DNA of 64,000 bases, taken from positions 248,001-312,000 of the forward strand of contig NZ_NKUB01000001.1 in NCBI RefSeq assembly GCF_003207895.1, given 5' to 3'. Numbering within the stretch: the first letter of the stretch is position 1; the number at the start of each line of letters is the position of its first letter. The translations under genes and the position numbers were made by a program. This DNA is from Komagataeibacter swingsii. Lineage in GTDB: Bacteria; Pseudomonadota; Alphaproteobacteria; Acetobacterales; Acetobacteraceae. Below, in pieces: positions 48,770-59,374 of the stretch. Below the pieces are notes generated by a model. That model saw nothing but the letters and a program-made list of their open reading frames with translations. It did no database searches and had not been told where the DNA came from.

Positions 48770-48868
48770 CCCGCATGGGCGTGGCGGTGGCGCGGGCATG
48801 GCCGCCCCGCACTGGTCAGCGGCGGCAAGGCAGTACATATCAGGAAGAACGCTAGAAGGAGCCGTGAC

Positions 48869-49135
48869 ATGACGGACACGAACAACCAGCCCCCCGAAGG
48901 GGACGCCATCCCCCCCGAACTGAGCCATTGCGGCGCGGTGGTGGACAAGGCCATTGAATACATGCTGGGCGAAAACCTGCCGCCGGTGGCCATTGCCTCG
49001 GCCCTGCTGGGCGGGTCGCTGGGGCTGCTGTCGCGCACCATGGGGCGCGAGACCATGCAGGCCATGCTGGAAAACGCGCTGCACAGCGTGCAGTCGGGCG
49101 AACTGCACCCCGACCACGACCAGAAGGCTGGCTGA
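48869..49135 (+). CDS. Small protein of unknown function
   Basis: The 88-residue product is acidic at the N-terminus with one amphipathic/hydrophobic helix (about 38-56, ENLPPVAIASALLGGSLGL) and a His/Asp-rich C-terminus. GAAGGAG lies about 8 nt before the ATG, so translation is credible. I recognise no family. It lies 99 nt after the Atm1-type exporter gene. Confidence 0.6.
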   Translation: MTDTNNQPPEGDAIPPELSHCGAVVDKAIEYMLGENLPPVAIASALLGGSLGLLSRTMGRETMQAMLENALHSVQSGELHPDHDQKAG

Positions 49136-49218
49136 GCAGGCAAGGGGGAAAGTGGGGACGAAATGCCACGCTTTGCCCCCCATGCCGGACAAAAAACGCC
49201 GAATCATGCTTATGCATC

Positions 49219-49247
49219 TTGACTGTTGGCGGTGGTTTGGCGATAAG
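49219..49247 (+). promoter_or_regulatory. Candidate promoter for rpmB
   Basis: TTGACT (49219-49224) and GATAAG (49242-49247) are separated by 17 nt, about 70 nt before the rpmB start. The surrounding 180-nt gap has no gene. Confidence 0.5.
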
Positions 49248-49317
49248 CCGCGCCTAATCTAGACGATCCTTGCCGGGCATTTATGCCTCGGCCACAGTTA
49301 TATCCGAGGATGATAAA

Positions 49318-49617
49318 ATGTCTCGCCGCTGCCAGATCACAGGCAAGGGCGTGCTGACGGGCAACAACGTCAGCCACGCCAACAACAAGTCCCGCCGTCG
49401 CTTCCTGCCCAACCTGCAGGAAACCTCGCTGCTGTCCGATATCCTCGGCATGGCGGTTCCCATGCGCATGACCACCAACGGCATCCGCACGGTCGAGCAC
49501 AATGGCGGCCTGGACGCGTTCCTGCTGTCCACCCCGAACCGCAAGCTGACGCCGGAAGCCATGACGGTGAAGCGCCGTATCCTGCGCGTTCAGGAAAAGA
49601 AGGCCGCTGTCGCCTGA
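49318..49617 (+). CDS. rpmB: 50S ribosomal protein L28
   Basis: The 99-residue protein has the L28 N-terminus ([28 protein letters not shown] in two overlapping blocks) and the alphaproteobacterial long C-terminal part. GAGG lies 8 nt before the ATG at 49318; the frame is open from 49270. A 215-nt gap separates it from the EF-G gene. Confidence 0.95.
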   Translation: MSRRCQITGKGVLTGNNVSHANNKSRRRFLPNLQETSLLSDILGMAVPMRMTTNGIRTVEHNGGLDAFLLSTPNRKLTPEAMTVKRRILRVQEKKAAVA

Positions 49618-49832
49618 TTGCGACGGGGCCAGCCGCCATCCCGCGATGCCGGGGCGGCGGCGGCCCGTCCGTCGTAGATGAAGCCTGACTGAAGTCTGGT
49701 GCATTGTTCCGCTGTGCCGGTCTGCGTCGTCCATCTTGAAAAAGACTGAGGGCGGAAGCAGCGTACGGTTCCGGCAGGCGCGAAAGGGAAAGGTTCCCGT
49801 TCGCGCCCGTGTTGTCTTGTGGAGGTTCCCCC

Positions 49833-51920
49833 GTGTCCGCCAAGTCTGATCTGTCCCTGATTCGCAATATCGGTATTACCGCGCACATCGATGCCGGCAA
49901 GACCACCACCACCGAGCGCATCCTGTACTACACCGGTGTGTCCCATAAGATCGGTGAGGTGCACGAAGGCAACACCACCACCGACTACATGGCGCAGGAA
50001 CGTGAGCGCGGCATCACGATCACCTCGGCTGCCGTGACGTGTGAGTGGGAAGGCCACCGCATCAACATCATCGACACCCCGGGCCACATTGACTTCAACA
50101 TCGAGGTCAACCGCTCGCTGCGCGTACTCGATGGCGCGATCTTCATCATCGAAGGCGTCGCCGGCGTGCAGCCGCAGTCCGAGACCAACTGGCGCCTGGC
50201 TGACCGCTACAACGTGCCCCGCATCATCTTCATCAACAAGCTCGACCGTACCGGCGCCGACTTCTACTACGCCTTCAGCACGCTGAAGGAGAAGCTGGAC
50301 ATCGTCGCGATCCCGCTGCAGCTGCCCATCGGCGCCGAGGAAAACTTCGTCGGCGTGGTCGACCTGATCGAGATGCGCGCCATCATCTGGGAAGGTGGCG
50401 AGCTGGGCGCGAAGTTCCATTACGAGGAAATTCCCGCCGACCTGAAGGAAAAGGCCGCCGAGGCGCGCCAGAACCTGCTGGACACCGCGCTGTCGGTTGA
50501 TGACGCGGCAATGGAAGAATATTTCGACAAGGGCGACGTTGACGTTGCGACGCTGAAGCGCTGCATCAAGAAGGGCACCATCAAGGGTGACTTCCGTCCC
50601 GTCCTGTGCGGCACGGCCTTCAAGAACAAGGGTGTCCAGCCGCTGCTCGACGCCGTGATCGACTTCCTGCCCGCGCCGAACGATGTCGAAGGCATCCGCA
50701 TCGCCCCGCCGGAAGACGAGGAAGTGGACGAGAACAAGCTGCCGATCATCCCGGTTGACCCGGATGGCAAGTTTGCCGGCCTCGCCTTCAAGATCATCAA
50801 CGACAAATACGGCACGCTGACCTTCGTGCGCGTCTATCGCGGCGTGCTCAAGACCGGCGACACCGTGCTGAACACGACCAAGGGCCACAAGGAGCGTATC
50901 GGCCGCATCTACCAGATGCACGCCGACAAGCGCGAGGAACTGTCCGAAGTCCATGCAGGCGACATCGCCGCCTTTGTCGGCCTGAAGGACAGCCAGACCG
51001 GTGACACGCTGGCCGACCCGGCCGACCCCGTGGTGCTGGAGCGCATGAGCTTCCCGATCCCCGTCATCGACATCTCCGTCGAGCCGAAGACGAAGGACGG
51101 CGTGGAAAAGATGACGCTGGCGCTGCAGAAGCTGTCGGGTGAAGATCCCTCGCTGCGCCTCAAGACCGACCAGGAAACGGGCCAGACCATCCTGTCGGGC
51201 ATGGGTGAGCTGCATCTCGACATCATCATCGACCGCCTGCGCCGTGAATATGGCGTTGATGCGAATATTGGCGCGCCGCAGGTGGCCTATCGCGAAACGA
51301 TCACCAAGCCGCATACCGAAACCTATACCCACAAGAAGCAGTCGGGTGGTTCGGGCCAGTTCGCGGAAGTGAAGATCGAGTTCGCGCCGGTCGAGCGTAA
51401 CGAAGGCATCTCCTTCGAGAACAAGGTCGTCGGCGGCACCGTGCCGAAGGAATATATCCCGGCGGTGGACAAGGGCATCCAGGCGCAGGCCACGACCGGC
51501 GTGCTGGCCGGCTTCCCCACCGTGGACTTCAAGTTCACGCTGCTGGATGGCAAGTACCATGATGTCGACTCCTCGGCGCTGGCGTTCGAAATCGCGGCGA
51601 AGGCCTGCTTCCGTGAAGGCATGAAGAAGGCCGGCCCGGTCATTCTCGAGCCGATCATGGACGTGGAAGTAACCACCCCGAACGACCATGTCGGTGACGT
51701 GGTGGGTGACCTCAACCGTCGCCGTGGCATGATCCAGAGCCAGGAAACCGCTGGTTCCACCGTCATGGTCCGCGCGGCCGTGCCGCTGAAGGAAATGTTC
51801 GGCTACATCTCGCACCTGCGTTCGATGACCAAGGGCCGTGCATCCTTCACGATGCAGTTCCATCACTACGATCCGGTGCCCCGCAATGTCGCGGAAGAGA
51901 TCATGGCGCAGTCCGCCTGA
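49833..51920 (+). CDS. fusA: Elongation factor G
   Basis: The 695-residue translational GTPase has G1 AHIDAGKT near the N-terminus, DTPGH (about 80-84), NKLD (about 134-137), and the EF-G domains III-V, including the domain IV core [20 protein letters not shown] (about 518-537). The start is a GTG at 49833 with GGAGG 8 nt upstream. It is full length for EF-G. It does not lie in a str operon (no rpsL, rpsG or tuf nearby), so it could be the only fusA, relocated, or a second copy. Confidence 0.9.
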   Translation: MSAKSDLSLIRNIGITAHIDAGKTTTTERILYYTGVSHKIGEVHEGNTTTDYMAQERERGITITSAAVTCEWEGHRINIIDTPGHIDFNIEVNRSLRVLDGAIFIIEGVAGVQPQSETNWRLADRYNVPRIIFINKLDRTGADFYYAFSTLKEKLDIVAIPLQLPIGAEENFVGVVDLIEMRAIIWEGGELGAKFHYEEIPADLKEKAAEARQNLLDTALSVDDAAMEEYFDKGDVDVATLKRCIKKGTIKGDFRPVLCGTAFKNKGVQPLLDAVIDFLPAPNDVEGIRIAPPEDEEVDENKLPIIPVDPDGKFAGLAFKIINDKYGTLTFVRVYRGVLKTGDTVLNTTKGHKERIGRIYQMHADKREELSEVHAGDIAAFVGLKDSQTGDTLADPADPVVLERMSFPIPVIDISVEPKTKDGVEKMTLALQKLSGEDPSLRLKTDQETGQTILSGMGELHLDIIIDRLRREYGVDANIGAPQVAYRETITKPHTETYTHKKQSGGSGQFAEVKIEFAPVERNEGISFENKVVGGTVPKEYIPAVDKGIQAQATTGVLAGFPTVDFKFTLLDGKYHDVDSSALAFEIAAKACFREGMKKAGPVILEPIMDVEVTTPNDHVGDVVGDLNRRRGMIQSQETAGSTVMVRAAVPLKEMFGYISHLRSMTKGRASFTMQFHHYDPVPRNVAEEIMAQSA

Positions 51921-51948
51921 TCTTTCCCGAAAGGGAGCATCAAAAAGG

Positions 51949-51979
51949 AACCGGCCCCCGAAAGGGGGCCGGTTTTTTT
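51949..51979 (+). terminator. Rho-independent terminator of fusA
   Basis: A perfect 11-bp stem (51949-51959 with 51964-51974) closed by a GAAA tetraloop and overlapping a run of seven T residues, 28 nt after the stop codon. A smaller hairpin with the same GAAA loop precedes it (around 51925-51936). Confidence 0.95.
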
Positions 51980-52055
51980 GTGCCTGCCCGGCACGGCGGC
52001 ATGGGGAAGGCCGTGCCTGACCCAATGATCATCAGGCGCCGCCTGAAAACGGCGC

Positions 52056-52144
52056 ATTGATAAAAATAAAAGTTTCTGGGCGCTGCCTTTTTTCAGGAAG
52101 ACGGCGTTATGTGACGCTTTCTGAAAAAAGCTTCACCAGAAATG
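52056..52144 (-). repeat. Dispersed hairpin repeat, copy 2
   Basis: Read on the minus strand, this segment aligns along its length with 32686-32785: TGGTGAAGCTTTTT, then AACGCCG, a T-rich and an A-rich arm, AAAGGC, and a final CTTTTATTTTTATCAATG. The hairpins are imperfect here, so this copy looks more eroded. As with copy 1, it lies just beyond a terminator and between convergent genes (fusA and the MBL hydrolase). Confidence 0.72.
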
Positions 52145-52153
52145 TCCTTCTTT

Positions 52154-53029
52154 TCAAACAGCCTCTCGGGGGGTGATTTTCATCCACCGCTCGGCCTGAT
52201 GGCGCACCCGGCCATCATGTTCCAGCTTTTCCAGATGCGCATGCAGGTTCAGCCGTGCTGCCCGGCGCAGGCCGGGACGCAGGTTGTGGTACATGCTGTC
52301 CACGATTTCATCCAGCGTGCGGGGTTCAGTCGGCAGCAGGGCCAGTATGCTTTCCTCACGCGCGCGGCGGTGGGCGACCAGCCCTTCGATGCAGGCTTTC
52401 ACATGCGGTATGGCGGGACCATGTGCTGGCAGCAGCAGGGGACTGCCGCGTTGCAGCAGGTAGTCCATGCTGTCCAGGAACTGCCGCACCGACCCATGCG
52501 GGGCGGGGGGCACCATGGTGGTGGACCAGCCCATGACATGGTCGCCGGTGAAGATGATGCCATCCCCGCTTTCAAGGCAGATATGGTCGCTGGCGTGGCC
52601 CGGCGTGTGCAGCACCCGCAATCCTGCGATTTCATCCCCGTCCCGCAGGCCGATATCGGGGGTGAATTCCGGCTCGGCGCTGGCATGGAAGCCGCAGACC
52701 GGAATTCCCAGCCGCGCGGCCAGCGGTCGCGCGCCCGCCAGGTGGTCCGCGTGGGTATGGGTCAGGATGACATGGGTGATCGGCCGCCCGCCCGCAGCCG
52801 CGACCAGCGCATCAAGATGGGCGGGGTCGGTGCTGCCGGGATCAATGACCACGCAGCCCCCGTCATGGTCCACCAGCCAGCTATTGGTGCCATTGCCGGT
52901 CATGGGGCCGGGATTGTTCGCCACCACCCGGCGTATGGCAGGGGTCTGGGGCAACGCCACGCCATGGGGCGGGGGTGGTTCGCTGATCCGCCACCCGTTG
53001 CGTGATGTCCTAGCCAAAGGCGCCGACAT
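52154..53029 (-). CDS. Metallo-beta-lactamase fold hydrolase (LACTB2-like)
   Basis: The 291-residue protein has the di-metal motif HTHADH (about 91-96), the later TPGHASDH segment (about 142-149), an FTGDHVMG aspartate (about 160-167) and a C-terminal PAHGP histidine. A winged-helix-like C-terminal extension (about 225-285) is typical of LACTB2-type enzymes, some of which are nucleases and others thioesterases or glyoxalase-like. The substrate is unknown. It overlaps the 3' end of the PEP-carboxylase-like gene by 20 nt, indicating coupled translation. Confidence 0.82.
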   Translation of the reverse strand: MSAPLARTSRNGWRISEPPPPHGVALPQTPAIRRVVANNPGPMTGNGTNSWLVDHDGGCVVIDPGSTDPAHLDALVAAAGGRPITHVILTHTHADHLAGARPLAARLGIPVCGFHASAEPEFTPDIGLRDGDEIAGLRVLHTPGHASDHICLESGDGIIFTGDHVMGWSTTMVPPAPHGSVRQFLDSMDYLLQRGSPLLLPAHGPAIPHVKACIEGLVAHRRAREESILALLPTEPRTLDEIVDSMYHNLRPGLRRAARLNLHAHLEKLEHDGRVRHQAERWMKITPREAV

Positions 53030-55814
53030 GGTGCATCACCCCGGTGCTGATTTCGCGCACCATCTGGAACAGGCGCTGCATCGGTTCGAAAATCTCGGTG
53101 TATTCGCGGTGGTAGGTGCCTTCCTGCCGGGGGCCGTGCGGTTCATGGAAATCAAGGTCGAAACTGCCATCCGAACGGTAGGGGAAGATGTTTTCAAGCT
53201 CCGCCAGCGCGCCGGGGATTTCAAGGCACAGCACCTTCAGCGTCAGCACGTCGCGCGAAAACGCATGGCGGGGCGAGAAATAGGGTACCTGTGTGGACAG
53301 CAGCCAGATCTGCTCGATGATCGCGATGCGGATGGCATGCAGCAGCAGTTCATCGGGGCGCATGCGCGGCGCGTCGGGCCATGCGCGCCGCAGGGCGAGG
53401 TGATCGGACTGGATGCGCCGGAACATCGCCTGCGTGCTGGCCCAGAAATCAAGGTTCTCCAGCCCGTGCATGAGCGACAGGCAGGCTTCCTGCCGGCCGG
53501 GGTCCTTCTGCGCCGTGGCGCGTTCCAGCCACATGTCCGGGTCCAGCAGGCGGATGACGCCGCGCAGCACGCCGTGGTCGGAATGCGCCAGCGCGTGGGC
53601 CGCGAAATCCATGGCGCGGCGGAAGCGGGGGCTTTCCGCCAGGTATTTCTCGAAGGTTTCGGGGTGGCGGGCCGCCGCCGTGCCCAGTCCCTGCAACGTG
53701 TTCGCGCACCATGCAAGCTGCTGCAGGATGGCGTTGTTGGGAATGGCGCGCAACTGGCTGGGGTGCTTGATGCGGGTTACGGTCGATGCCGCGTCACTCT
53801 GCCGCGCGGACGGGCGCGACCCGGTCTTGTCGATCAGTGATGGCCCGAACGCGCCCAGCAGGGCGGCATAGCCGGGGTCTTCCACCAGCCCGGTCATGCC
53901 ATTGGCGATGGTGGCGAAGAAATCGGCGGAAAAATCCGGTTCGTCATAAACCGGGTCACGGTCCAGCGTGGTGGTGGCAAAGGCATGTTCGGCAATGATG
54001 CTGACGGTCGCATCCGCCAGCGCCTGCGTGCCGAACAGAAGGTAGCCATCCCCACCCTGAAAGGCGGTTTCCTCGCGCATCTGGATGCCCGCGCGGGCAA
54101 AACGGGCGCGGGCATGGGGCGGGGAGAGGTAGTCGAAACGGTCGGCCAGCCGGTAGGGGTGCGCGCCACGGCCAATGCTTTCGCCATGGGTATCGAACAG
54201 GATGACCTCGACAAAGGCCAGGTCCCACTTGCGCAGCAGGTCGCAGACCTTGATGCGCAGCCGTTCGATCAGGTAGGTCGCGGCAAGCTGCCCCACGTAA
54301 CGCCCCGAGTCGGAAAAGCCGAACTGCAGGCTGAGCTTGCGCGTGCGCTGCAGGTAGGCGCGCCAGTGGGGGGAGCGCAGGGCTTCCTCGATGATCTGTT
54401 CGCCGTTTTCCAGTGCTTCCTGTGTCTCGAACAGCGGCGAGATCTCGATCATGTCCGCAACACCGTACAGCCGCGCCAGCCACAGCGCGGTCAGCAGGGT
54501 GTAGCCGGTCTCGGTCTCGGCGATCAGGAAGCGGATGGGGCTGGTGCGGTCGATATGGCGCAGGATCTGGCGCACCGTCATCATCAGCCGCCCGGCGCTG
54601 GCCTGTTCCATCAGCAGCGAGCCGAAGTCGATCTCGACCGGCTGTACGGTCTCCAGCGCCTCGTTCATGCGGCTGATCAGCGCGCGGCGCTGGGCCGGGA
54701 TGTCGGGGCTGTCGGTAATGCCCAGGCGCTGGCGGGCGATGTTGTGCAACTGTGTCGCGTTCAGGCGCGTATGCGTATGCGCCGCCGACAGGCCATGCGC
54801 CATGAAGCCCGCCCGCGCTACCGCCAGGGTCATCCTGTCTTCAGGCGTCGCGGCGTCGATCGCCTCGCTGAAGGCGGCGTTCAGGTCGTTGGTGCTGGTC
54901 AGCGCGTCATTGCCGCGGGTGATCAGCACGTCGGCGAAGCGCGATACCGCCTCGGGTTCCGGCCCGGTGGGGCAGGCGGCGATCTGGGCGGCGACGGTGT
55001 CCAGCGCGGTCCGCACGCGCGGCAGCAGGTCATTGGCGCTGCTGGTCACGGGTTCGATCTGGTCATGCAGGCGGGCAAGCTGCATCTGCTTCATGCGCAG
55101 CCGCAGGCGCAGCGTGTCCCACCAGCCGATATCGGTGCGGCCGTCGGTGTCGTAGCCGACCCAGCTGGTCATGATGATGGGGCGCGGCGCCAGCGTGCAC
55201 CATAATTGCGGCCAGTGGGTCCGCGCTTCGGACAGCAGGATGGTGTTCAGCCGGTCCAGCGCGTTGCGCCCGCGCAGGATGGCCTGCGTCGCCAGCGTGA
55301 ACTCCTCATCCAGCGTGGGCGGCCCGACGCGGCGGTGGGTCAGGAAGGCGGGGACATGCGCCGGGGCCTCGGCAGGGTTGGTGGAGGCCAGATCCGCCAG
55401 CGCCTCGTAGACCGGGTTGGCCAGCGCGAAGGTGGGGTGGGCGGTAAACACGGCGGCAAAGCGGCTGCGCTCGATGGCGGCGCGGAAGCGCGCGATGGGC
55501 ACGGGGCTGTCATCGGGGTCGGGCTGCACGATGCGGCGGGCGACGTCATGCATGCGCGCGGCCACCACTGCGTCGTCGGGGCCATCCAGGTAGGCGGCGA
55601 TATGGTGCGCCCGCCCGGCAAAGGCCCGGTCACGCAGCAGGCGCACGATCTCCTCCACCAATTCCATCGACAGGGCGCCACCGGCCATCTGGCGGTTGAT
55701 CTGACGGGCCAGCGCCATGACCGGGCTGCCGGTTGCGGTCTCGTCATGGCTGGCAATCAGTTGTTCCGCCTGGTGCAGCAGGTCGGAGACAGTCCGCGCG
55801 GCGGCTTCGGTCAT
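53010..55814 (-). CDS. Phosphoenolpyruvate carboxylase-like protein with altered active-site motifs
   Basis: The 934-residue protein aligns over its full length with PEP carboxylase (PEPC). Retained are the TAHPT motif (H126), PLFET (460-464), SDS (501-503), GSRP (665-668) and LRAIP (688-692), and the C-terminal glycine. Altered are the GGDRDGNP-type motif, here GYDTDGRT (220-227); the SDSxKD lysine, here R505; and the FHGRGG motif, here FDTHGE (540-545), which replaces the catalytic-site His and Arg known from E. coli PEPC. It may be a diverged carboxylase or have another role. It would normally be annotated as ppc; I leave the symbol empty. Followed by the overlapping MBL gene. Confidence 0.75.
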   Translation of the reverse strand: MTEAAARTVSDLLHQAEQLIASHDETATGSPVMALARQINRQMAGGALSMELVEEIVRLLRDRAFAGRAHHIAAYLDGPDDAVVAARMHDVARRIVQPDPDDSPVPIARFRAAIERSRFAAVFTAHPTFALANPVYEALADLASTNPAEAPAHVPAFLTHRRVGPPTLDEEFTLATQAILRGRNALDRLNTILLSEARTHWPQLWCTLAPRPIIMTSWVGYDTDGRTDIGWWDTLRLRLRMKQMQLARLHDQIEPVTSSANDLLPRVRTALDTVAAQIAACPTGPEPEAVSRFADVLITRGNDALTSTNDLNAAFSEAIDAATPEDRMTLAVARAGFMAHGLSAAHTHTRLNATQLHNIARQRLGITDSPDIPAQRRALISRMNEALETVQPVEIDFGSLLMEQASAGRLMMTVRQILRHIDRTSPIRFLIAETETGYTLLTALWLARLYGVADMIEISPLFETQEALENGEQIIEEALRSPHWRAYLQRTRKLSLQFGFSDSGRYVGQLAATYLIERLRIKVCDLLRKWDLAFVEVILFDTHGESIGRGAHPYRLADRFDYLSPPHARARFARAGIQMREETAFQGGDGYLLFGTQALADATVSIIAEHAFATTTLDRDPVYDEPDFSADFFATIANGMTGLVEDPGYAALLGAFGPSLIDKTGSRPSARQSDAASTVTRIKHPSQLRAIPNNAILQQLAWCANTLQGLGTAAARHPETFEKYLAESPRFRRAMDFAAHALAHSDHGVLRGVIRLLDPDMWLERATAQKDPGRQEACLSLMHGLENLDFWASTQAMFRRIQSDHLALRRAWPDAPRMRPDELLLHAIRIAIIEQIWLLSTQVPYFSPRHAFSRDVLTLKVLCLEIPGALAELENIFPYRSDGSFDLDFHEPHGPRQEGTYHREYTEIFEPMQRLFQMVREISTGVMHHVGAFG

Positions 55815-55968
55815 CGTGTTGTCCTGTCATGAAAAATCGTCATGGTCTTTACCAAATCCCATGTTCGGCGACCGCCCGCAATGTCCACCATGGCATATTC
55901 ACGCCTATTTGGCGCGTTACACCGAGTGTTGCTTGGGCTGGAGGGGAGACAATGGTATCAAGGACTTC

Positions 55969-57264
55969 ATGAACGCTATTCCACAAACGGATCAGGACGC
56001 GCGGCGCACGCTGCTGCGTTACAAACGGTCTGCGACCGGCCTGCTGGCGGCCATGGCCGGGTTGACGGTGGCGGGGTACGCCCTGCCGCAGATGGGCTGG
56101 CTGGCGGAGCGTCCGTGGCTGGAAATCCTGCGCTCGGGCACCAAGGCCGGGGTCGTGGGGGGGCTGGCCGACTGGTTTGCCGTGACCGCGCTGTTCCGCA
56201 GGCCGATGGGCCTGCCGATTCCGCACACCGCCATCCTGCCCGCGCAGAAGGAACGGCTGGCGCAGGCGCTGGGGCGCTTCGTCTCGACCAACGTGTTCAC
56301 CGAGCAGGAGGTCGAGGCCGCGTTCAGCCGCATCGACCTGCCCTCCATCATCGGCAACATATTGCAGGAACCCGAAACGGCGGACATGGTCAACCGCGCC
56401 GTGCTGGGGTCCGTGCCGCACGTGCTGGACCGGCTGGAGGACGGGCGGGCGAGTTCCGCCATCGCCCGCATGCTGCCGACCCTGCTGGGGGGGGAGGAAA
56501 TCGCCCCCGTCATTACCCGCAGCCTGCGCGCGATGGTGGAAGGGGACTGCCACCAGGAAGTGCTGTCCTTCCTGCTGTCGCGGCTGAAGGAAGGCATCAA
56601 GGCCAAGGAACCGGCCCTGCGCACGATGATCGAGGAGCGCGTGCGCGAACAGGGCGGCCGCGTGCTGGGCTGGGCCATTGGCGGTTCGATCGCGACCAAG
56701 GTGCTGCTGGCCGCGGGGCAGGAACTGGACCGGATCGACCCGCAGAATTCAGAATTGCGTGAAGGGTTCACCACATGGGTCCGGGCCGAGATCGACCGGA
56801 TCGAGCAGGACCCCGTGCGCCGGGGGGAAATCACGGACGCGGTGATGGGCGTGCTGACGCATGACAGCGTGCGCGGCTGGAGCAGTGACGTGTGGCGCCG
56901 CCTGCGCCGCCTGATCGAGGAAGACATGGACAAGGGGCAGACCGGATGGCTGTCCTCCATTGTGCGTGACGCACTGCAACGCCTGGCGGAACAGATGTAT
57001 CATGACGCCACCATGCGCAAGCGGATCAATGACGGCGCGCGTGGCATGATCATGGGCAGCCTGCCGTTCCTGCGCGACCGGATGTCGCGGTTTATTTACT
57101 CGGTCGTAAATGGATGGGACGCGGAAAGCCTGAGCGACCGGCTGGAGCTGCGTGTGGGCAAGGACCTGCAGTATATCCGGCTGAATGGCACGCTGGTTGG
57201 CTTTCTGGCCGGGTGCGGGCTGTCCGTGCTATTGCAGCTGATATTCGGAACCGGGATCGGGTAG
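55969..57264 (+). CDS. DUF445 family membrane protein
   Basis: The 431-residue protein has one N-terminal hydrophobic segment (about 22-42), the conserved GGLADWFAVTALFRRP motif (about 64-79) and a C-terminal hydrophobic helix (about 408-428), with a long helical middle. These are the features of DUF445/YjiN-like proteins of unknown function. AAGGA lies 4 nt before the ATG at 55969. The frame is open from 55717 but overlaps the divergent PEPC-like gene. It precedes the SUF regulator with a 122-nt gap. Confidence 0.85.
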   Translation: MNAIPQTDQDARRTLLRYKRSATGLLAAMAGLTVAGYALPQMGWLAERPWLEILRSGTKAGVVGGLADWFAVTALFRRPMGLPIPHTAILPAQKERLAQALGRFVSTNVFTEQEVEAAFSRIDLPSIIGNILQEPETADMVNRAVLGSVPHVLDRLEDGRASSAIARMLPTLLGGEEIAPVITRSLRAMVEGDCHQEVLSFLLSRLKEGIKAKEPALRTMIEERVREQGGRVLGWAIGGSIATKVLLAAGQELDRIDPQNSELREGFTTWVRAEIDRIEQDPVRRGEITDAVMGVLTHDSVRGWSSDVWRRLRRLIEEDMDKGQTGWLSSIVRDALQRLAEQMYHDATMRKRINDGARGMIMGSLPFLRDRMSRFIYSVVNGWDAESLSDRLELRVGKDLQYIRLNGTLVGFLAGCGLSVLLQLIFGTGIG

Positions 57265-57330
57265 GACAGGGCTGCATGCAACGATTGGACTTGACGACGC
57301 GTGGCTGGTAGCCCATCTGAAACTTCAGGA

Positions 57331-57342
57331 AACAGTACTGTT
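57331..57342. promoter_or_regulatory. Palindrome upstream of the SUF regulator (possible operator)
   Basis: A perfect 12-bp palindrome, AACAGTACTGTT, lies 44 nt before the regulator start in a 122-nt intergenic region. Its flanks are nearly symmetric too (GGA on the left, CC on the right). Rrf2-type regulators usually control their own operon, so this is a candidate binding site. Confidence 0.4.
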
Positions 57343-57386
57343 CCGGTCCAATTATGCAGGGCGACCGGAACAGGCGGGAGAGCGGA

Positions 57387-57848
57387 ATGCTGAAACTGTC
57401 GAAACTGACCGATTATGCCGTCGTGGCTCTGGTCCGGCTGGGACAGAAGGACGAGGTCACGACCTCGCCTGTCCTGTCGCGTTCGACCGGCATTCCCGAA
57501 CCCACCGTGGCCAAGGTGCTCAAGATCCTCGCGACACAGGGCATCGTGACATCACAGCGCGGCGCGCGCGGCGGCTACAGGCTGGCCCACCCGCTGGAGG
57601 AAATCTCGATCGCGGCCGTGATCCAGGCGATCGACGGCCCGATATCGCTGACCACATGCGTGGATGGCGGGGATTGCGACGCCCGGTCCACCTGCGGCCT
57701 GGGCGGCCAGTGGGACATGGTCAACGCCGCCATCCGCAGCGCCCTGTCCGCCATCACGCTGGCGGACATGAAGAACCATACGGTCATTGACCGACTGGAC
57801 GGCCTGCGCACGCCGTCCATGCCCGGCGGCCCTGCGGCCACGGCCTGA
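57387..57848 (+). CDS. Rrf2-family SUF operon regulator
   Basis: The 153-residue protein has an Rrf2-type winged helix ([12 protein letters not shown], the recognition region [12 protein letters not shown], and the wing GARGGYRL near 57-64) and three cysteines at about 93, 99 and 105 ([17 protein letters not shown]) that can ligate an Fe-S cluster. It matches the regulator that heads suf operons in alphaproteobacteria and would sense Fe-S status. The ATG at 57387 gives the conserved start; the frame is open from 57354. sufB follows after 20 nt. Confidence 0.88.
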   Translation: MLKLSKLTDYAVVALVRLGQKDEVTTSPVLSRSTGIPEPTVAKVLKILATQGIVTSQRGARGGYRLAHPLEEISIAAVIQAIDGPISLTTCVDGGDCDARSTCGLGGQWDMVNAAIRSALSAITLADMKNHTVIDRLDGLRTPSMPGGPAATA

Positions 57849-57868
57849 AACAGGGGGAGGAAAGACAC

Positions 57869-59359
<1,491 letters not shown>

Positions 59360-59374
59360 CAGGGATTCAAAGAC

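Noticed and set aside
49740-49780. GGCGGAAGCAGCG stretch resembling the SRP RNA core
   Set aside because: The required flanking bases of the 4.5S RNA tetraloop/asymmetric loop region are missing and no stable long hairpin encloses it.
49590-52025. 811-codon open frame antisense to fusA
   Set aside because: In GC-rich genes that avoid TTA, CTA and TCA codons, the reverse strand stays open. The predicted protein has no recognisable domain and the fusA reading is unambiguous.
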